A program made the position numbers and the translations under genes. Of a stretch of DNA of 37,723 nt, positions 34,482 to 37,723 are shown piece after piece; position 1 is the stretch's first letter; the number at the start of each line of letters is the position of its first letter. The notes beneath the pieces are model-generated. The model did not search any database, had not been told where the DNA came from, and was given only the letters and a program-made list of their open reading frames with translations. Source of the stretch: Melioribacteraceae bacterium (GTDB lineage Bacteria; Bacteroidota; Ignavibacteria; Ignavibacteriales; Melioribacteraceae); assembly GCA_028282005.1 (NCBI GenBank), contig JANQIV010000053.1, positions 1 to 37,723 of the forward strand, written 5' to 3'.

Positions 34482-37451
34482 TTAAAAATCGAATCTAATT
34501 CCAAATTCACCAGTCATTCCATAAAAACTACGGCTAGCAAACCAACCGGTTCCTCTGTTTGTATTGGTATCAATTGCTTTTGAAATATTACTCAAAGTTC
34601 CGTAAACTTTTAATCCTTCAACAGGTAAGTTCTGTTTTATTGAAAGATCATAAAGTGTCAATGGTTCTGTCGATTGACGTAACTCTTCATATTGGTCATC
34701 CTGCATAAACACATCAGATTTTAATCTCATTGACCATCTTATTGAAAATCCTTCATAATCGTATCCCAACATTATATTTAACAAATGGTCAGGTTGATCA
34801 ATTAATCTATCCTTATATGAACCATCTTCACTTCCAACAATTCTTTCTATTCCGAATATATTTGTTTCAGTAACAGGATTTATAAGCGGATATACTAATT
34901 CTGAATCTGTATAAGTATAGTTTATATTAAACACAATTCCTTTTAAGAAAGATGGTAAAAACCAAAAGTTAGATTGCCATTCTACTTCCAAACCAAAGAC
35001 TTTAGCATCATTAGGATTGTTTATATAACCGAATACTTGTCCGCCAACCCTAACATTATCCGGGTATTCGTCAAGAATTTGTGACTCATCTGTAATATAT
35101 GTGGTTGGATTATAAATAAAGTTAGAGATACTTTTATGAAAAGCACCTAAGGTAAAAAGTCCAACTTTATTTCCATAAAATGAGAAAAGTAAATCTAGAT
35201 TAGTTGATTCTATGGGCACCAAATTAGGATTATTCCAAGTTAAACTTCCCCCAACTACTTCTTGCCAAGATGGTATTATCAAATTATAACTTGGCCTGGA
35301 TATAGTTTGAGTGTAACTTGCTCTAATGTCAAAACCGTCTGTAATGTTATATCTTGCATGAATCATTGGTAAAAAGAAATTATTAACTCTTTTAGTAACA
35401 ACGCTGTCATAAATAATCGGATCATCCCATTGCCCTAGAGGCTGAGTTCTATTACCACCATATTCGGTTTCATTATGTTCAAATCTAAATCCTGGTATCA
35501 ATATAAAATCATTACCTAATTGAAAAGTAGGCATTAGATAACCAGCATAATAATTTTCCTTACCACTATAATCATTTGGAATCGACACATTATAATTTCG
35601 GACCATACCAAAAGCATTCTGCGGTACATCTTTATCAACAGCTGCAACTAACTCTCTTACTAACTCAATATTTGGTATATTTTCAATTTCATATTCTCCA
35701 TCTAAAAAATCAGTGCCATCAAATTCTTGGTCAATAAAAGGTCCGTATGGGAATCTTGCATCCTCTCCATAAGTAAAGTTATCTAAAAATGGTGATCCGG
35801 CAAAAACCTCTGCCCATTCTTCCTTTACAAGATCAAAAGTTGACCACCACATTGCATGTTCAAAAGATTCATAATCATATTCTCTTGACTTGTGCTTGTA
35901 TTTACCACCAAATTTAAATTTTAGATCTATTGATTGTGATAACTTTACATTGAATGTAAAATCTAAATTTGTAGTAAAGTTTTCCTCATAATTTCTTGAA
36001 CGTGAATTAAAAATCCAATCAAGTGTTATTCGATCAAGATTTTTATTTACAACTGTTCTAAACTCTGTAGGGTGAAGATAACCTTTCGAACCATCAGTGA
36101 TTAAACCTTCTCTTCCATTTAATTCTTGTGGATCTTCATATCGAAAATTTCCGAAAGCCGATTCTTCAACCGCGTCCAACCTTAAAGAATTAGGCATCTC
36201 CCTTTCTGCAAAAGAATATGAAGCTCCGGCTTCTAATTTTAGGTTTCCAAATAAGTGCTCTAAACTAAGTGAAGTTGCCATAGCATCAAGATTATTTGAA
36301 CTATCAATAGCTGTAAACCTATGTTCCCGTGCGGTTGGCCCGAGGTTGCCAGGATCTAGTACTTCTCGCAAAAGCACTATATCTGTTTCAACTTTATTAT
36401 ACATTGAGAATATCTTGAATTTAGTATCCAACAAGTTGAAGTCCAGAACAATTGACCCACCTAACCGATTGTTTACTCTATCAATATCCCTATAATCAAC
36501 CCTGTTTGCAATTGTATAATCATCTTGAAGTTCATAGCCTGCAATAGCTGAATTATCACTTCTATTTTTTCTTTCTATATCAAAAGTGCCTATAAGACCT
36601 AAACTATTATCAAAAAATCGCATGCTTCCACTAAGGACAAACTTATAATCTTTAACTTCTTCCCTAATACCGTTATACCCACCTTGCGCAATTATACTAT
36701 ATGCAGCTTTTTCAGGCGCACCTTTTAATTTAAAGTTTACTGTCCCCCCCAGTTGATCTGCCTCCTGATCAGGTGTTGCAGCTTTAGTTACTTCAATGCC
36801 GCCAAGCATATATTGCGATATCATGCTTAAGTCCGTACTTCTATCCTCATCTCCAGTAGCAGCCATAGAAACACCTTCAATTTGAACCTTGCTGTATCTT
36901 GGTGATAGGCCACGAATAACAACCTTATTTCCCTCCCCTCCTTCACGCTGTAAAGAAATACCAGGTAATCTTCCAACAGCTTCTGCTGCATTTGCTTCAG
37001 GTAATTCTTGTATTTTCTTTGCTGAAACGACATTTTTTGATGTATTTGAACTTATTTGTTGATTAATTGCTTCTCTCTGTCCTTGTGCTTGAACACTTAT
37101 TATTATTTCTTCAGAAATAAGATCATCACTTTCTAATGAGATTTCAACTTGAGTTGTTATGTTCTCTACAACAAAAACTTCAGTCGTTACTTTTTTATAT
37201 CCAACAAAAGTAACTACCAGATTTTGTTCACCAACCGGTACTGACCTTATTGAAAAATTACCATCTAAATCTGTTGCTGATCCAAGGAATGTGCCTTCAA
37301 TAAGGACGTTTGCAAACGGCAGTGGATTTCCGGTTGTACTATCAGTAATTTTGCCGATCACATTTCCTGTTGCAGCAAATAAATTATTTGATATTAAAAC
37401 TAAAATTAGGATGGGATAAAGAAATTCTTTTCTTAATAAATTTAATGACAT
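34482..37451 (-). CDS. TonB-dependent receptor (oligosaccharide uptake)
   Basis: A 989-residue outer-membrane transporter. The signal peptide (about 1-26) is followed by a carboxypeptidase-regulatory-like domain (about 28-115, GNVIGKITDSTTGNPLPFANV), a plug domain (about 135-245, VSAKKIQELPEANAAEAVGRLPG, then GGEGNKVVIRGL) and a 22-strand barrel ending EFGIRFDF. The plug motifs match the Caulobacter/Xanthomonas-type carbohydrate receptors (TIGR01782-like) rather than SusC, which fits the absence of a SusD gene. AAGAGG precedes the ATG. It is controlled by an operator-bearing promoter at 37523-37568 and likely imports the oligosaccharides made by the GH26 enzymes. Confidence 0.93.
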   Translation of the reverse strand: MSLNLLRKEFLYPILILVLISNNLFAATGNVIGKITDSTTGNPLPFANVLIEGTFLGSATDLDGNFSIRSVPVGEQNLVVTFVGYKKVTTEVFVVENITTQVEISLESDDLISEEIIISVQAQGQREAINQQISSNTSKNVVSAKKIQELPEANAAEAVGRLPGISLQREGGEGNKVVIRGLSPRYSKVQIEGVSMAATGDEDRSTDLSMISQYMLGGIEVTKAATPDQEADQLGGTVNFKLKGAPEKAAYSIIAQGGYNGIREEVKDYKFVLSGSMRFFDNSLGLIGTFDIERKNRSDNSAIAGYELQDDYTIANRVDYRDIDRVNNRLGGSIVLDFNLLDTKFKIFSMYNKVETDIVLLREVLDPGNLGPTAREHRFTAIDSSNNLDAMATSLSLEHLFGNLKLEAGASYSFAEREMPNSLRLDAVEESAFGNFRYEDPQELNGREGLITDGSKGYLHPTEFRTVVNKNLDRITLDWIFNSRSRNYEENFTTNLDFTFNVKLSQSIDLKFKFGGKYKHKSREYDYESFEHAMWWSTFDLVKEEWAEVFAGSPFLDNFTYGEDARFPYGPFIDQEFDGTDFLDGEYEIENIPNIELVRELVAAVDKDVPQNAFGMVRNYNVSIPNDYSGKENYYAGYLMPTFQLGNDFILIPGFRFEHNETEYGGNRTQPLGQWDDPIIYDSVVTKRVNNFFLPMIHARYNITDGFDIRASYTQTISRPSYNLIIPSWQEVVGGSLTWNNPNLVPIESTNLDLLFSFYGNKVGLFTLGAFHKSISNFIYNPTTYITDESQILDEYPDNVRVGGQVFGYINNPNDAKVFGLEVEWQSNFWFLPSFLKGIVFNINYTYTDSELVYPLINPVTETNIFGIERIVGSEDGSYKDRLIDQPDHLLNIMLGYDYEGFSIRWSMRLKSDVFMQDDQYEELRQSTEPLTLYDLSIKQNLPVEGLKVYGTLSNISKAIDTNTNRGTGWFASRSFYGMTGEFGIRFDF

Positions 37452-37522
37452 TTTAACCTCTTGCTGAAGTAATTAATACTGCACATTACTTCTTTTTTGT
37501 TTTACAACAAGTTGGTTAGATT

Positions 37523-37544
37523 ATTATTGAACCGTTTCAATAAT
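37523..37544. promoter_or_regulatory. LacI-type operator O3 (receptor promoter)
   Basis: A 22-bp palindrome with one mismatched pair, ATTATTGAACCGTTTCAATA followed by AT, whose core (37527-37540) differs from the other two operators at one base. It overlaps the -10 element of the receptor promoter at the same offset as in the xylA promoter. Confidence 0.8.
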
Positions 37545-37568
37545 ATAAAATATATTTCAATTATGCAA
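37540..37568 (-). promoter_or_regulatory. Promoter of the TonB-dependent receptor gene
   Basis: On the minus strand TTGCAT (37563-37568) is followed after 17 bases by TATTAT (37540-37545). The -10 lies 6.5-11.5 bases from the operator centre, exactly as in the xylA promoter, about 90 bases upstream of the receptor ATG. Confidence 0.6.
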
Positions 37569-37618
37569 GGGAAATTTAATACTTTTTTAACCCTTTATAA
37601 AAATATAAAAAAACTTGT

Positions 37619-37723
37619 TTAATCATTTCTGATCAGTTTTATGAGTTGCTTTTCCCAATCACCGTAACACTTTGTGTACATTTTTACCAATTTTTTTTTA
37701 GGACTTATCGTCTCAATTTTGAT
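37619..37723 (-). CDS. C-terminal fragment of an unidentified protein
   Basis: An open frame entering from the right edge on the minus strand, 34 residues ending YGDWEKQLIKLIRND before a TAA at 37619-37621. No family is recognised. Codon use looks ordinary for the window, but the fragment is too short to be sure that it is a real gene. Confidence 0.35.
   Translation of the reverse strand: MKIETISPKKKLVKMYTKCYGDWEKQLIKLIRND

Noticed and set aside
36744..36750. Seven-base C tract (G on the coding strand) in the receptor gene as a phase-variation site
   Set aside because: Short, and it encodes part of the conserved LGGTVNF motif of the plug, so it is explained by protein constraint.

Overview
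The window is AT-rich (roughly one-third G+C by eye) and densely packed. It looks like a chromosome of the Bacteroidota/Chlorobiota/Ignavibacteriota branch, most likely an Ignavibacteria-type organism from a marine or saline setting. The reasons are two proteins ending in type IX secretion sorting domains with the PNPFNPSTTI signature, a TonB-dependent receptor with an N-terminal carboxypeptidase-regulatory-like domain, frequent TTG/GTG starts, and TAnnTTTG-like promoter elements. No RNA gene, insertion sequence or CRISPR array was seen, and no gene-free stretch exceeds 300 bases.

Region 1 (1-9049, minus strand) is one compact operon. It reads: secreted M64-type metallopeptidase, DUF4032/kinase-fold protein, SpoIIE-type phosphatase, PduS-like Fe-S flavoprotein, PduT-like microcompartment shell protein, bifunctional aspartokinase/homoserine dehydrogenase, and aspartate-semialdehyde dehydrogenase (cut by the window edge). 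A terminator separates it from clpC and a pterin carbinolamine dehydratase gene (9147-11965, minus).

Region 2 (12209-16728, plus) is an overlapping chain: FloA-like flotillin, a membrane-anchored protein of unknown function, a UvrD/PcrA-type helicase, and an exported protein with two LIM-like zinc domains and a plant-DA1-like metallopeptidase domain. Two tandem outer-membrane-barrel-like paralogues (minus) and a family 2 glycosyltransferase (plus) follow.

Region 3 (19095-21865, plus) is a nucleoside salvage operon: thymidine kinase, CNT nucleoside transporter and purine nucleoside phosphorylase. It converges with rsmE (minus).

Region 4 (about 22650-37570) is a polysaccharide utilisation locus. 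The plus-strand operon encodes xylose isomerase, a GH3 glycosidase with no signal peptide, a secreted GH26 enzyme with two carbohydrate-binding-like modules and a T9SS tail, a second GH26 lipoprotein that resembles beta-1,3-xylanases, and a GPH-family sugar symporter. On the minus strand lie a LacI-family regulator, a T9SS-secreted beta-helix protein and a TonB-dependent receptor. Near-identical 14-bp palindromes (TTGAAACGTTTCAA type) sit at three promoters, with a degenerate copy before the lacI-type gene, which ties the locus into one regulon. The proposed flow is: surface GH26 enzymes cut the polymer, the TonB receptor imports oligosaccharides, the GPH symporter moves them into the cytoplasm, GH3 releases xylose and XylA isomerises it. 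The combination points to xylan, possibly the algal beta-1,3-linked type. There is no SusD gene and no xylulokinase in view.
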